64,000 nucleotides of DNA from Psoroptes ovis. Its lineage: Eukaryota; Arthropoda; Arachnida; Sarcoptiformes; Psoroptidae. Positions 1-14,195 of this stretch are shown here, piece after piece. Under the pieces are notes generated by a model that had not been told where the DNA came from, made no database searches, and saw nothing but the letters and a program-made list of their open reading frames with translations. The stretch lies in NCBI GenBank assembly GCA_002943765.1, contig PQWQ01000011.1, forward strand, positions 1,054,001-1,118,000, written 5' to 3'. A program made the translations under genes and the position numbers. Every line of letters begins with the position of its first letter. Position 1 is the first letter of the stretch.

Positions 1-996
1 GTGTGTGTATGTTTCAAATGATGTCGTTTGTTGATGAAATTATTCGATATTAGTTTCTTTTTATTAGTTCATCAAATCGACTTTGTCTTTGAATTTATTA
101 TTATTCGAAAAAAAAATTTTCAAAATCGATTGATTTCCGTTTTGATTAATATTTTTTTTATTGTATGCCAATACATGCATTACAAACGATCATAGATTTG
201 AATTTTTGATTTTTTTTTTTTTTCATTTTCCAAATCAAAATTTAATGTCAACGTGTTGCTGTTGTCGTTGTTTGTTATTATTATTATTGATATTCATACA
301 TTCTCATGATCACATACATACATTCAAACACACTCAAAAACACACATAAAGTTCCACACATGCATTTATAAAATGAAATGAAATTAATGAAACAAATTTG
401 AAAAGAAAAAGAAAATATTTTTTCATTAAAAAGCTGCCATGATCAAACCATTTTTTTTCAAATCAAACCAAATATAATATGAATTTGACAATTTATATTT
501 TATAGCACAGAATAAAATAATGTGATAATTTTAAAAATCAAAAATTTGATCAATCAATGAATTCAATAATTAGTCAATAATCAATCAATCTACTTTATCA
601 AGAAAAAGAAATAGAACTAATTACTGCCGATACGCTCGAATCAAGTGTTCAAAAATATTCAATAAATTCAAATATTTTTTTTTCAAAAATATTTTCAAAC
701 ACTGCCTTCAGCATTTTCATATTATTTTCAAAAATTTATTTAATTTATGTGCTTTGAAAAAAAAAAAAAAAATATCAAATAAACTAAAATAAACAAAAAA
801 CAATGATCAAAAAATGAACAGTGCTGCCCATCATCATTCATCAAATAATCATAATTATCATTATGATTATTACCATTTTAGATATAATCTAAGAAATAAT
901 AATAATCATCCGAATAATCGAAGAAAATTGAAAAAAATTCCTTCAAAATTATCGATGGATTTCAATGCAATAATTGTCAATAATCGAAATTATTTA
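1..996. other. AT-rich sequence upstream of the collagen IV gene
   Basis: No independent gene is visible here. The stretch is poly-A/poly-T rich and should hold the promoter and 5' leader of the collagen gene. From 814 onward it is open in the collagen reading frame for 61 codons (His/Asn/Tyr-rich), so translation could begin at ATG 814 instead of ATG 997. No convincing TATA box was identified. Confidence 0.5.
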
Positions 997-3900
997 ATGA
1001 ATTCATATTTATTTTTATTATGGTAAATATTTTTTTTTGTATGAATATCAATGATTTTTATCATTTAATTTGAATTTTCACCCAATTTAAAATTTTCTAA
1101 TTTTTTTCCATAAAAATCATTAGGATATTATTGATTACATTCATACAATCGATAATAATTAATCCTGTTTATGGTATTGTAAGTGCACATATTTTTATTT
1201 GATTGATTTATCAATTTTATTTTTCAAATTTTTGAAAATTTTTAAAAGTTTTCAAAAATTTTGTTCTAAATTTTTGTTTTCCGAAACAACAATTCACAAA
1301 TGACCTCGAAATGTGTTTTTATTTTTCATTTATTTATTTCCTAAATAAATAAAAATTCAAAGATATTTCCCTCACATCATTGATCGAACAACAAGAAATC
1401 ATTATCAATTCAAAATAATATCAGTGAAAAAATCAATTTTTAATATTGATAATTTTAAATTTTCTTGTTGTTGCTGTTGTTCTTCTTCTTCTTCATGATT
1501 CAATATCTTTTGAATCAATTTTTTGCATTGAAAAAGAAGAATATCTTTCGGAAATTTCTTTTTGAAATGAATTCTTTTCTTAAAAAAAAAAATTTCAAAT
1601 TTAATCAATTTTTCCAAATCAATTAATTTTCAACCGATCATTTAATATCTCAATCAACTGTTTTTGATCAATACGCACATACAGGAAGTAATATTTTCAT
1701 TAATTTAATGAAAATATCAATTTTTATGAATCAAAATATTCAAATTACACTGTTTGAAATTCATTCAAATTATCATCATCAAAATCGATGAAATTGAAAC
1801 GAAAAAAGTATTCAAATTTCATTTTTTTCATTTTTCCAAAATTCAAAATTTTAAAATCAATGATAAACAAATCATATTTTTCTTTTTTTTTTTTGGTTTA
1901 TTTTTGTTTATTTTTCAAATGCTTTGAAATTTTTTTTTTTAAAGCTTCATCAATCAAATACGAAAATGTAATCATTAAGACCAACATATAAAACACATGG
2001 TAAAATGATATTTGATTGATTTCGTTTCACATTTTTTTTGGCTTTCATTTTTCTTTCTCTCTCTCCAATGATAATACGGTTGACACCGAATTTGTCAGTA
2101 GAAACTAATTGAACAAAATCTTGAAGAGAGTAAAAAAAAAAAAAATATTCAGGACATTCATTTTTCGGCATTTTTCAACAGTTTAGTTTTAAAAGATTTG
2201 TTTATTTATTTATTCATTCATACATTCATTCAATTTCGGAATTTTCAATCAAAAAAAAACTGATAATTATTAAAATTGATGTTATTAGATTCAAATGATT
2301 GAATGAATGTTGACATACAATGTGTGCGTGTGTTTTTATGAGTATTTGCATGTATTTTTCATATGTATTTTACCATTAATAAATACATTAATCATTTCAT
2401 ACTAATTTCAAGTTTTTTTTACCCTACAACATTTATCCAAATGGCATCGAAATAAAGGTCAAAGTTTAATGATTATCTGTTATTAATACTGAAAAAAAAC
2501 AATGATGATAATAATAATTATTACTCAAAATTATTCTGGTTTTTCTGTTGTTGTTTGCTTTGTTTGAAATACAAGAATTCAAATGAAATTCAAAATTTAT
2601 ATTTTAAATAATTTCAAAATCATATTCATTTATGTTTGATTATCGCTTAATTTTATTTTTTGACATTTGATCCATTTAACCATTAGTCAGCTGAATATTT
2701 TAGAATAAATATTAGGGTTTTGAACTTTTTTTTTTTTTTGAAAGTAAAAACAAAGAAAAATTCAATCTTATTCATTTTTCATCAAATCTAAAATTCAATC
2801 TTGTACATTAAAACTATTCAATTTTCAATTCAAAAGTTGATGCTACAAACTAATAGAAACACTATCCAAATGCTAAAGCTGCGAACACACAAGAATATAT
2901 GAACTTTTATGACCTAAAATAATAATAATAATAATAATAATAATTACTAAGAATGCCAAAAAAACAACAAAATCAAAAATCTATTGTACGAACACACACA
3001 TGTTGCCATTTAGCTTTTATTATTATTAAATCAATGTTGAGCATTTTTGCATATAACAAATGCTTATATCATCATCAGCATCATCAGCATCAACAGCAAC
3101 AATAATGATCATAATTTAAATCATTTCTGGTTAATGTTAAGAAAAATGTTTTCATTATTATTATTATTATTTAATTTTATTTTGTTTTTATTTTCATTTT
3201 TGATGATAATATAAACATATGAGAAGCAATGAGCTGCAATGAAGTAGACAATAAATAATTGTTATTGTTATTTTTTTTTTGATCATGATTTAAATGTTGT
3301 TGTTGTTGATTATGATGATGATGTTGATGATGATCAACTGGCATTATCATCATCATCATCATCGGTTTGCTGTAAATTTTCTTTATTATTTTCTCTTGGT
3401 CTATCCGGTTGGTCGATTTCTTATGTGAATTTTAGAATTTTCCTTTTTTTGAATTTTTAGAATCCATTTTTAAATTTGAGAATAAACGATTCAATTTTAA
3501 TATGTAAAATTGGCCAAAGTTGGCATATTGTTGTACCAGTGTGCGTGTGTGTGTGTGTATTATGTAAGATAATCTTTTAATTTTTCGTCTACTCGAAAAA
3601 ATATTGTCATTTGATTCTTGTAGCAAAGCATTCTTGAAGATAATGAATTCTGTTCTTGCTCAAACAGATTGTAAAAGAAAATTTTATGATGGCCAAAAAA
3701 TTTTAATGTTTATGATGATGATGTTGATGATGAATATATCATCATACGAATCATTAAACATTTGAAAATAATAATAGAAATCGTCTTTGACTGAAATAGC
3801 TCACTGCTTTAATACATTCGATACTGTTTAGTTTAAATCTGATTCTAAAAATTCTAGAATATCTATTCAGCAGTCGATTCTGGTCGACGTCCAAAATGTT

Positions 3901-6900
3901 TTAATGATTTTCCATTTTCTAAAATTAAAATAAAAAATTCAATACTTTATCTGCAAAAATAATGTCTACAATCATTTACATTGTCAATAAGATGATCAAT
4001 AAAATATTTTATCGAAAAAATTAAATCTCTGAAAACATGAAAATTTCATTTCAAAAAAATTGACACACAATGTCAAACAAAGTAATTCATGATACCATTA
4101 ATTTTTTCACCCAAATATTTCATTCATATTTCTATTCATGGATATTGATAAAAATTAATGATTCATAATGATTGATTTAATTTTTTGCCATAAAATTACA
4201 ATTTTAACATGTTCTTACACGAATACAATAGAATCTCTTTGAATTTCAAAACTTCAGTAGAAAAAAAAATTTCCAATTAAATCAATCAAACATTGTATCT
4301 AAATGCATTTATTAAAACAACATTTCTTTTTTTGAATGAAATAAATTGTGATTAAGATGTTAAAAAAATGTCTATTTCTTATGAATTGGATACATTTGTA
4401 TTCTCAGTCAATGATAATTGTAACAATATTATTTATCAAACGATAAATTTTATGAATATTGAAATACCATGAAAGACAATAATATCATTGTTTTAAGGAG
4501 CTGTTCCGGCGAAAAAATGAATGAATGAATCGATTCATTTCAAAATTTTATACACCTTTCAATGATTTTTATTTCAATGATTGGAAATTTGATTTCCAAT
4601 TATCATTGATACTAATCATTTATTTCATTGAAATCATCATTATTTGAAAATTGTGATTCATAATCAATCAGTAGTAGATTGATTGATTGATTGATGACAA
4701 TTTTCATTTTTGAAAAACATCAAAAATTTCTGTCAAATTAAAATAAACATTTTTGAACATTTGTCAGGAAAAAAAATACAATTTATCAAAAAGAAATCAT
4801 TGAAAATAGGAAAAAATTCAATGAAACCAATCGTTTCAATCAAATCAAATCATTTGAATAATTTGAAATCATGTCAAAAAATGAAATTGAAAATCCAATT
4901 AATCGAAAACCTCATCGATGCACTTTACCAAATAGTACACACAACTATCAATGTTTTCAATTTATTTTTTCAAATTTGATGTCACAAATTTGATTCAAAT
5001 AATTTTTTTTCAATTTCTTAAAATCAAATTGTGAAAATTTGATTTTTATTTTCTTGTCAAAAATTATTTGAGATTTTTTCCCCTATTTTTTCACTGTCAT
5101 TTGGGTCATGTAATAAATTCGGTTATCATTTCATTACAATCATCATTATCGCTACATGTGATATACCATTTCAATAAAATAGAAATGACTTTTGGCCATT
5201 GAATCAAAAGATATCGAATGAAAAATTTGATATTTTTTCGCTCTCTTTTTCTCTATCTCTTTTTCATACCGATTGCCGACAAACTAAAATTTAAAAAATA
5301 ATATTCATTTAAAGCAAACACAAAGCCCCTTATCAATTTGATTTTTAAAAATTCAAATTTGAATCTGAATTTCAATGATTTCTAAATTTTGTTTAGGTTA
5401 GCAAAAAATTTGGAAATATTTTTTTTAAAAAAATCAATGATCAATTGATTGATTATTGATACACTGAACGCGAAACAAAAATTCAAGAAAAAAAATTAGA
5501 ACTACACTTGAAATTAAATTTATGGCAGAAAAGGATTAAATTTGTTCAATATTTCAATGAAAAAATAAATAAATAAATCAAAGATAATTTGAATTTTTTT
5601 TTCTTCCTCAAAAATTTATTTATTTATTTTTACTTTTATTTATATTTGATTCGCATCATTTCTTTTGATGATAAACATCCATACAAGAAATTATTTGAAA
5701 TACAATTTCCGTGTATATTTTATTCGATAAACATTGAAAATGTTTATAAAATTCATGTTTATAAAATTAGACTAAGAAAAATTTGAATGAAATTAGAATG
5801 GAAGCCCTTAACAAAGTATTGATTTGTGGTTGATTTGCAATTTTTGACGCAAAAATACGTCTTTTCCCCCTTGATTTACACTAGTGAATTGTATGGCATT
5901 TGTCAAATGATGTGATAATAATAATGATTTTTGTTTGGAAATTAATCTCCAGATTTTGTTTTTTCAAAAGCCATTCACGATTTCATAGCCAAATATATCT
6001 TATACTATGGACCAATTTCGATATGTTTAAATGAGAAAAAAAAATTTTTTTTTGTAAAATAAACATGTAACGATTCATTTGTATTTGTAGAACAAATCTC
6101 ATTCATTTTGCATGACATATGCGGTAGATTAATTTTTTATTTTTTTGATTCCATTTTTTTTAATGTAAACATTTGGGATTTTCTTGATTTCTTCAAGAAA
6201 TTTGAAAAAATCATAAATTTTCTTTGATTATTTTGTCTGGTTATTCTTGTTTGTGTAAGTGTGTGTGTGTGTGTGTGTGTGTTTATTCTTAAGCAAAAAA
6301 AAAATAAGAAAAATGAATAAATTATTCATATGTTTTTTATGATTCAAATATTAAACAAAAAAAATAATAAATCGATCTAAATTTAATGCCAATAATTTTT
6401 AATAATGTTATGTTTTTTTTCCAATGCAATCATCATAGAATGATGATCCATTATCCAAAGATATACAATTTACTGGTTATCCAACATATGGTTGGGATCC
6501 ATCTCGAACATTGAATACGATTTGTGCTGAAAGACGATGTGAACCAAGTTTACCTGGTTGTTTTTGTGATCCGACTAGTCAAGATCCACTAGTTATTTGT
6601 TGTTGTTGTAATCAATATCGTAATAATACACAACAAAGACCTTGTTCACAACGTTCATGTGTATCCGGTGATTGTAGTTGTATTGGTGAAAAAGGTTCAA
6701 GAGTAAGTAATGCATTCCATATGTTCGAATAATTTTTTTATTAAAATATTTTTTACTTTTCAAAGGGTCCACCAGGTATGCCTGGCCCGATAGGACCTCA
6801 AGGTTTACCTGGACATCCTGGCATTGAAGGTGCTCCTGGAGAACGTGGTCCTAAGGTATTTTCCAAAATTTCTTCCATTTTCAAGGCTAATCATTTTTTT

Positions 6901-9900
6901 ATTACAGGGTTCAAGAGGACCAGAGGGTCCTAGAGGACCAAAAGGTGATCGTGGTAAAATGGGCATCCCTGGTTATCCTGGTATCCCAGGTCTACCGGTA
7001 AATCATTTAAAATTCAATTCTTTGTATAAAAAATTCATTGAATTCTATTCTATGAACAGGGTGCACCAGGTGCTGCCGGCCCTAGAGGTTATCCTGGTTT
7101 AGATGGCTGCAATGGTACTGACGGAAAACCGGGTTTGCCAGGACGAGCTGGAAATCCTGGTCCACCTGGCGAAACTGGTCCTATGGGTCCAAAGGGTGAT
7201 AAAGGTGAACCAGCAACTTCTCCTTCTGATAAAGGCCAAAAAGGTGAACCTGGTCGAGATGGTGCTAATGGTTACCCAGGTCCAATGGGATTTGAAGGTC
7301 CTAAAGGAGAGATCGGTTTGCCTGGATATCCCGGATCAAAAGGTGATAAAGGAGATACTGGACCAATGGGCCCTCCTGGCAATCTTGGAATTTGCATTGA
7401 AGGTGTCAAAGGAGAACGTGGTGATAAAGGAGAAAAAGTAATATGCCACACAAAATCCGATCCGTCCATAGGTCCACCTGGAACTGAAGTTATTACTGTT
7501 CACGGACAACCTGGAGAAAAAGGTGACAAAGGTGAAGTTGGACCTCGAGGCGATCCAGGCTTTGATGGCGAACCAGGTAGAATAGGTCCACCTGGTCAAG
7601 TTGGTGAAAAAGGCGACAAAGGTGCACAAGGACCACCTGGAAGTCGTGGCAAAGAAGGTTTGCCTGGTATGCCTGGTTTGAATGGATACAAAGGAGATCG
7701 TGGAGAACCTGGCTTACCAGGTTTACCTGGTATTAAAGGAAACAAAGGCGATATGGGACCAACAGGATGGGCTGGCGATAAAGGTATTCAAGGTCCTCCT
7801 GGCTTGCCTGGTGGCTCACAAGGTCGTCCTGGACCACCAGGACCACCAGGTCCAAAAGGAAATATTGGATTACCTGGTATTCAAGGAATGCCTGGTATTA
7901 AAGGCGATATGGGCCCAAGAGGGCCTCCTGGACCACCTGGAGGACAAGGAATGCCCGGATTACCTGGTAGAGAAGGTCCAATGGGCATGAAAGGACAAAA
8001 AGGCGAAGCTGGTTATCCAGGAAAACCAGGGACGGACGGTCCACCAGGCTTACCTGGTCTTACTGGAAGCAAAGGAGAACCTGGTGTAAAAGGCGATCCC
8101 GGATTAAGCATTCCTGGTCCAAAAGGTCTTGATGGAATGAAAGGTCTTAATGGCATTCCTGGCAGTAAAGGTGATAAAGGACAGAAAGGAGAACGTGGTA
8201 TTCCCGGAGATTCGAAAGATGGAATTCCTGGTCCGCCTGGCTTCCCCGGTGAAAAAGGAGACAAAGGTTATGCTGGTAGACCAGGTCAACCAGGTTTACC
8301 GGGGCTTACTGGACAAAAAGGAGATCCTGGCAAATCGTGTTCATCATGCATACCCGGTGTAAAAGGTGAAAAAGGAGATCGTGGAAGAGATGGATTGCCT
8401 GGTATTCAAGGACTTAAAGGTGAACCTGGTCCAATGGGTCCACCAGGACCACGTGGTGATGATGCTGCTCCTGGTTTTCCTGGTCTCAAAGGAGAAAGAG
8501 TGAGTGAAATCAAATTAATTGAGTACAAACATTAATTTGTTGGAAATAGGGTTATCCAGGTTTACCTGGATTAGATGGACCAAAAGGTGATAAAGGTGAA
8601 CCGGCTGTAATTTCATCATTGCCGAAAGGTGAAAAAGGAGAACGTGGTTTCAAAGGCGATAAGGGTGAGCCAGGGCTCAATGGAAGAACTGGTTCGCAAG
8701 GTCTGCCAGGTCTTATGGGTATCAAGGTGAGTATTGGTTACTTAATGTTATTTTGAAACTGATTTTTTTTGGTGGTGATAGGGTGATAAAGGTGACAAAG
8801 GTTTCCCTGGATTTCCTGGTGCTCCAGGTCAACAAGGTGTTCATGGTATTCCTGGTTTACAAGGCCCTAAAGGTGAACCTGGATTAGGTCTTGATGGTTT
8901 TCCTGGTCAGCAAGGTCCACCTGGAATAAGAGGAGATAAAGGTGACCGTGGTTTCCCTGGTCCTAAAGGAGAACCAGGTATTAACGATTGTTCTTAGCTT
9001 TTTTTATGATCTACAATCTAATTTGAAATTTTTTTTTATACAAGGAAACGTCGATTGTACTGGTGATTTAACATATCCTGGTCCACCTGGTGATATGGGT
9101 TTACCAGGTCCAAAAGGAGATCCTGGCCCGAGAGGTTTACCCGGTTTGAATGGAAAAGATGGTAAAAATTTTGAAAATAATATTAAAGCGTAATTCTTAA
9201 TTAATAATTGTTTATTTTTCAATGCTGTAATTTTAATTTGAAGGACTACCTGGTTATCCTGGCATCAAAGGCGATAAAGGAATGGATGGTTTGCCTGGTA
9301 ACCCTGGTCTGCCAGGTCCTCCAGGTTTGCCCGGAGAAAAAGGTCAGATGGGTATTCCTGGTCCGGTCGGAGAACCGGGTATGCCTGGTGCAGCAGGACC
9401 GCCTGGACCACCAGGTTTACAAGGTTTGTCAATTTATTTTATTTTGAAATATTTTGATCATTTATTTGATTTTATCTTCCGTCCAAATAGGCCAAAAAGG
9501 TGATAAAGGTTTCCCTGGTACTGGTCGAACTGGTTTGCCTGTAAATATTCTTTATTTTTTGTATAAATCAAATTAAGCTAATCAATAAATTTTTCATAGG
9601 GAATCCCTGGTAGCACTGGTCCAAAAGGTGATATGGGCCCATATGGTCCTCCTGGTGAAAAAGGAAATAAAGGACAGCCTGGAATTGTCAGTAAACATAA
9701 TCGGTTTATTTTTACTTAAGTTAATCATATTTTTTTAAAGATGGGCATCAAAGGAGACATTGGTTATCCTGGTCTACCTGGTTTCCCTGGAGCAAAAGGA
9801 GATATAGGTGAGCCCGGACCACCAGGGCTAGAAGGTCCAGAAGGACCGCCAGGTTTCCCTGGTCGTGATGGCATGAAAGGAAATAAAGGTGATCCAGGTA

Positions 9901-12900
9901 TGCCTGGACAACCTGGAATGCATGGTTTACCTGGACAAAAAGGAGATCGTGGTCATCCTGGTTTATCTGGTAATTTTTAATAAGAATTTCAGCAGTTTAT
10001 TCAAACAATAATTCTATTCGTTTTTGTAAGGTCTGCCTGGAATGCCTGGTAAAGAAGGAAACCCCGGAGCTCCAGGTCGTGATGGAATGCCCGGCATACC
10101 TGGTTTGAAAGGTTTGACTTTATAAATAAATTTTTAGAAAATTTTTTTAAAAATCAATATTATTACAGGAGAAAAAGGTGACACAATACCAGGACCACCA
10201 GGTTTACCTGGTCTACCAGGTGCTGATGGAATGCCCGGAATGAAAGGTAAAACTTTAAAAAAAAAATCTTGGTCAATTTTCAAAAAATATTTTTTTCTAG
10301 GTGACAAAGGATATCCTGGATTGCCAGGAATGCCTGGTCAACAAGGTCCTCCTGGTCCAAAAGGTTTGAGATTATTAACTAAATTTTCATCGCGAAATGA
10401 ATTGACAATCATCAAAAATTACAGGAGACAAAGGTTTTCATGGAATACCCGGTTTACCTGGTCCACCGGGTGATATAGCAATGAAAGGCGATAAAGGTGA
10501 TCCAGGCATAGAGCCTGGTGCACCAGGATTACCTGGTGAAAGAGGCATACCTGGTTTGCCTGGCTTACCAGGTATGAAAGGCGAGCCCGGAATGCCAGCA
10601 ACAGGTTTAGAAGGCGTCAAAGGTGATAAAGGAGATCCAGGTATGCCTGGACCGCCTGGCATTTATGGATTGCCAGGTCCAAAAGGTGATAGAGGCCTAC
10701 CAGGAATGCCTGGTTTGCAAGGTCCTAAGGTATGCAAATGATCGGGTCTATTCGTCAAAGAAATTCATCTCTTTTTCATTTCATTTGAAAAGGGTGAGCC
10801 TGGTATGCCAGGTGCATTCGGGCCTCCTGGTCCGCCTGGAAATCCTGGATTACCTGGTTTCCCAGGGCAGAAAGGTGAAATGGGCAATCCTGGTTTGCCA
10901 GGATTGAAAGGAGAACCTGGTGATATTGGATTGAATGGAATGCCCGGTTTCCCAGGCCAAAAAGGTGAGCCTGGTCTACCTGGTCTTAGCGGTAACAAAG
11001 GAGACAAAGGCGAACCAGGATTACAAGGATTGCCTGGCCTTCCTGGATTGAAAGGTGATCGTGGTTTGAATGGAATACCTGGTTATCCTGGACCGAAGGT
11101 ATAGAAACTGAATTTCAAAATTTTCAAAAACAGTTAATATTTTTTTCATTACACAGGGTGAAATCGGTTTCCCTGGTCCACCTGGACCGCAAGGACAGCC
11201 TGGCTTGCCAGGAGAAAAAGGTAGCTAATAAGACGATCTTTGATTTATATTTGAATTCATGAATTTTTTTTAGGTGATATGGGTTTGCCTGGTATTGATG
11301 CAAGGTGCTCTGACATTGGAAAAGGTGAAATCTTGATGATTCAATAATTAATTCACATTAACAAACTGTTTTTCCATAATTTAGTTATCAAAGGTGATCG
11401 TGGTTTGCCTGGAATGCCTGGATTACCAGGTCAAGATGGGCTACCTGGAATCGGAATCAAAGGTTAGGGAGAAAATTTATTTTAAATGAAAATGTATTCA
11501 TTTTTTCATATCACCATAGGCGACAAAGGTGATCCTGGTCTACCAGGACAACCAGGATTCCCTGGAAGTGTTGGTCCACCAGGAAGTCCAGGACCGAGTG
11601 GACTGCCTGGTCTACCTGGATTAAAAGGCGATAGAGGACTGCCAGGTTTGCCTGGAGCTAATGGACAAGATGGACCACCAGGTTTACCTGGTCAACCTGG
11701 CCCGATTGGAATGCCTGGCGAGAAAGGCGACAAAGGTGATAGTGGATGGCCTGGAATTCCAGGTTTATTAGGTCAAAAAGGTGAACCTGGTCCAGCTGGA
11801 AGACCTGGATTACCTGGTTTAAGCGGACCACAAGGCCCACAAGGTGATAAAGGTGAATCATGTGTTGCGCCAATAATTACTGGAGAAAAAGGTGATAAAG
11901 GAGAACCTGGTTTCCCAGGACGCGAAGGAAACGTTGGTCCAGCTGGATTACCTGGTGAAAAAGGTGAACCTGGTATGGTTGGTGCACCAGGTCTTCCAGG
12001 ATTACCCGGTCTGCCAGGAATGAAAGGTAAATTATTACTATCGAATGCTCATGATCATTGTGAAATGAAATTCATCTATTTTGTAATGAATAGGTGAACG
12101 AGGTTTTGATGGTTTGCCTGGTCCACCAGGTCTCAAAGGAAATCAAGGTCCAAGAGGTTATGCCGGATTACCTGGTGATTCTGCATCCAATTATTTCACT
12201 GGTATATTATTAGTACGACACAGTCAACAAAGTTCAGTACCAGATTGTCCAAACGGTATGGGAAAATTATGGGATGGTTATAGCTTGCTATACATTGAAG
12301 GCAATGAAAAAGCACACAGTCAAGATCTTGGTTTTGCTGGTTCTTGTTTACGGCGATTCAGTACTATGCCATTCTTATTTTGTGATTCAAACAGTGTATG
12401 TAATTATGCAAGTCGTAATGATAAATCATATTGGTTAACAACGAATGCACCGAAACCAATGATGCCTGTTCGTGAAGCTGCCATACAAAATTATATTAGT
12501 CGATGTGTTGTTTGTGAAGCACCATCCAATGTGATAGCTGTTCATAGTCAAACAGTTTCAATTCCACAATGTCCACAAAATTGGACTGAATTATGGATCG
12601 GTTATAGTTTTGCTATGGTATGATTTGAATTTTTATTTTCTTTGATATTCGAAAATAATTGTAAAATTTCAAATTTTCTAGCACACTGGTGCCGGTGCCG
12701 AAGGTGGTGGCCAATCATTATCAAGTCCTGGCAGTTGTCTAGAAGAATTCCGTGCAACACCATTCATCGAATGTAATGGTGCAGCCGGTGGTTGTCATTT
12801 CTTTGCAAATAAATTCAGTTTTTGGCTAACAACCATTGATGCTGGTAAAGAATTTCAAAAACCAATCAGTGAAACATTGAAATCTGGAAACCTGCGAAGT

Positions 12901-12936
12901 AAAGTTAGTCGTTGTGCTGTTTGCTATAAACCATGA
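997..12936 (+). CDS. Collagen alpha-chain, type IV (basement membrane)
   Basis: Encodes a secreted network-forming basement-membrane collagen. I trace 24 coding exons, all with GT..AG and consistent phase: 997-1022, 1124-1178, 6439-6702, 6766-6855, 6908-6997, 7060-8499, 8550-8726, 8782-8977, 9045-9161, 9244-9423, 9491-9540, 9600-9686, 9741-9969, 10031-10111, 10169-10246, 10301-10363, 10425-10729, 10793-11098, 11157-11220, 11274-11324, 11385-11462, 11520-12026, 12094-12617, 12682-12936 (1770 aa). Order: signal peptide ending in PVYG (exons 1-2), a 12-cysteine 7S-like segment, a long Gly-X-Y domain with short interruptions and several RGD sites, then a C4/NC1 domain with 12 cysteines (two repeats beginning VRHSQ and VHSQT). 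The methionine (PKPMM) and lysine (TLKSG) regions used for the sulfilimine crosslink look retained. ATG 997 was chosen because it opens directly into the signal peptide; ATG 814 is in frame and would add 61 residues. AATAAA follows the stop at 12941. Length is normal for the family. Which alpha chain it is cannot be told here. Confidence 0.97.
2917..2944. repeat. (AAT)n microsatellite
   Basis: About nine uninterrupted AAT/TAA units inside the large collagen intron. Confidence 0.9.
6259..6282. repeat. (GT)n microsatellite
   Basis: Twelve uninterrupted GT dinucleotides inside the large collagen intron, about 155 bp before the 7S exon. Confidence 0.9.
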
Positions 12937-14047
12937 TACAAATAAAATCGATAAATTTGAAAATTTTTTTTTCTCATACAATTATGCTCTCTTATTGCAT
13001 ATACTATGCTATATTTATACATAATTTAATTTGAAGAAATACATTTTCCATAGAATACTTTTCAAAGCCAAAAAAACAAACGAAAAAAAACAAAAAAATT
13101 CAAGGAATCAAAGAGTTGAATGTCCAATAAAGCATTCAATGATTCACACACGCTAGTTACATATGATTTACATACATTTTTTCTTCTTACTTTTTGTTTG
13201 TTATAAACTTTTCATTATTTTTTTCAATTATTTTTGATTTATCAATTTATCAATTGATTTATCAAATAATCAATTTATTAATATTTGAAATAAACAAAAT
13301 GAAGAAACGATACTGATTGTTTTTTCCTTGCTTTTTTCAATGGTCAAAAATTATATAACAATCACTATGCATTGATTCATTGAAATTTTATTAAATCAAT
13401 TGATTAAATCAATCGAATGATATTCCTTGTGAAATATTGCCATGATTATTGCTTTTGAATGTTATCAAACCAATAAGGCTGTCAAGTGCAGCCATTTACC
13501 TTGAATATTTTGAATGATTTTCATTTAATTTCTTTGATTTCTTTTGAATTTGTTTGATTTGTTTTTGGTTTGAATTTAATTGTATCAAACCAAATGTGGA
13601 TTTCCTTTTGAAAACAAATGAAATTTTTAAGAATGAAATTGACGGAAATTATTTATCTGTTTGTTGGTTTGTAAAATTTTTTACAAAACCAAATTATAAG
13701 TATAGTAAATTATAAATTATAAATTCAAGGGTATCCACCTAGTCTTTTTCTTAAAAATCAAGATCAATCCAGCCACGATGAAACACACAGGAAAACTCAC
13801 GTGTTTGTTTGTGTTTAAGGCTTTTTTTATGAAAAGGAAACATTTATCTTGAAACAATGCAAGTGATCAAAAGCAAATGAAAATATGAAAAATGATGACA
13901 ATTTCATGCATGAAATATTTTCAACGATAACAACAAACACATGCATATGTGTGTGTGTGTGGTATGCTCGGATATCATCGAATAATGGTTCATTTTTTTG
14001 GTGGTAGATTTGAAATGAAATGATTTCAAGAAATTTGAAAATTTTTA
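12937..14047. other. Intergenic, collagen 3' flank
   Basis: AT-rich DNA holding the collagen 3' untranslated region (AATAAA at about 12941 and again near 13126) and the upstream region of the next gene. No open frame here has protein-like composition. Confidence 0.6.
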
Positions 14048-14057
14048 GTATAAAAAC
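14048..14057 (+). promoter_or_regulatory. TATA box of Ala/Gly/Lys-rich gene copy 1
   Basis: GTATAAAAAC lies about 145 bp before the ATG at 14196. The same ten bases occur upstream of the paralogue (18160-18169) in otherwise diverged flanks, which supports a shared core promoter element. Confidence 0.6.
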
Positions 14058-14195
14058 TGAATTTTCACCCATATTTTCAATCATCAATTCAACACTGGAA
14101 AAAAATTAACCAACAAAAAATAAAAAATAAAATAAGTTGAAATATTATAAGTTTTTCTTTTTTGTGTTGTAAATTATTTTTTTGATTGATCAAAA

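Larger units (their letters stand above)
1179..6438 (+). other. Large intron 2 of the collagen IV gene
   Basis: This 5.26 kb intron separates the signal-peptide exon from the 7S exon; most other introns in the gene are 50-80 bp. It starts GTAAGT and ends CATCATAG. It is AT-rich with simple repeats and no supported nested gene on either strand. Its size and position near the 5' end make it a plausible place for enhancers, which is inference only. Confidence 0.8.

Noticed and set aside
3177..3362. Met/His/Gln-rich minus-strand frame
   Set aside because: It is translation of CAT/CAA microsatellites inside the collagen intron.
7272..11007. Antisense Gly/Pro-rich frames within the collagen gene
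   Set aside because: The reverse complement of Gly-X-Y coding DNA also reads as Gly/Pro-rich. They have no start, splice or domain support.
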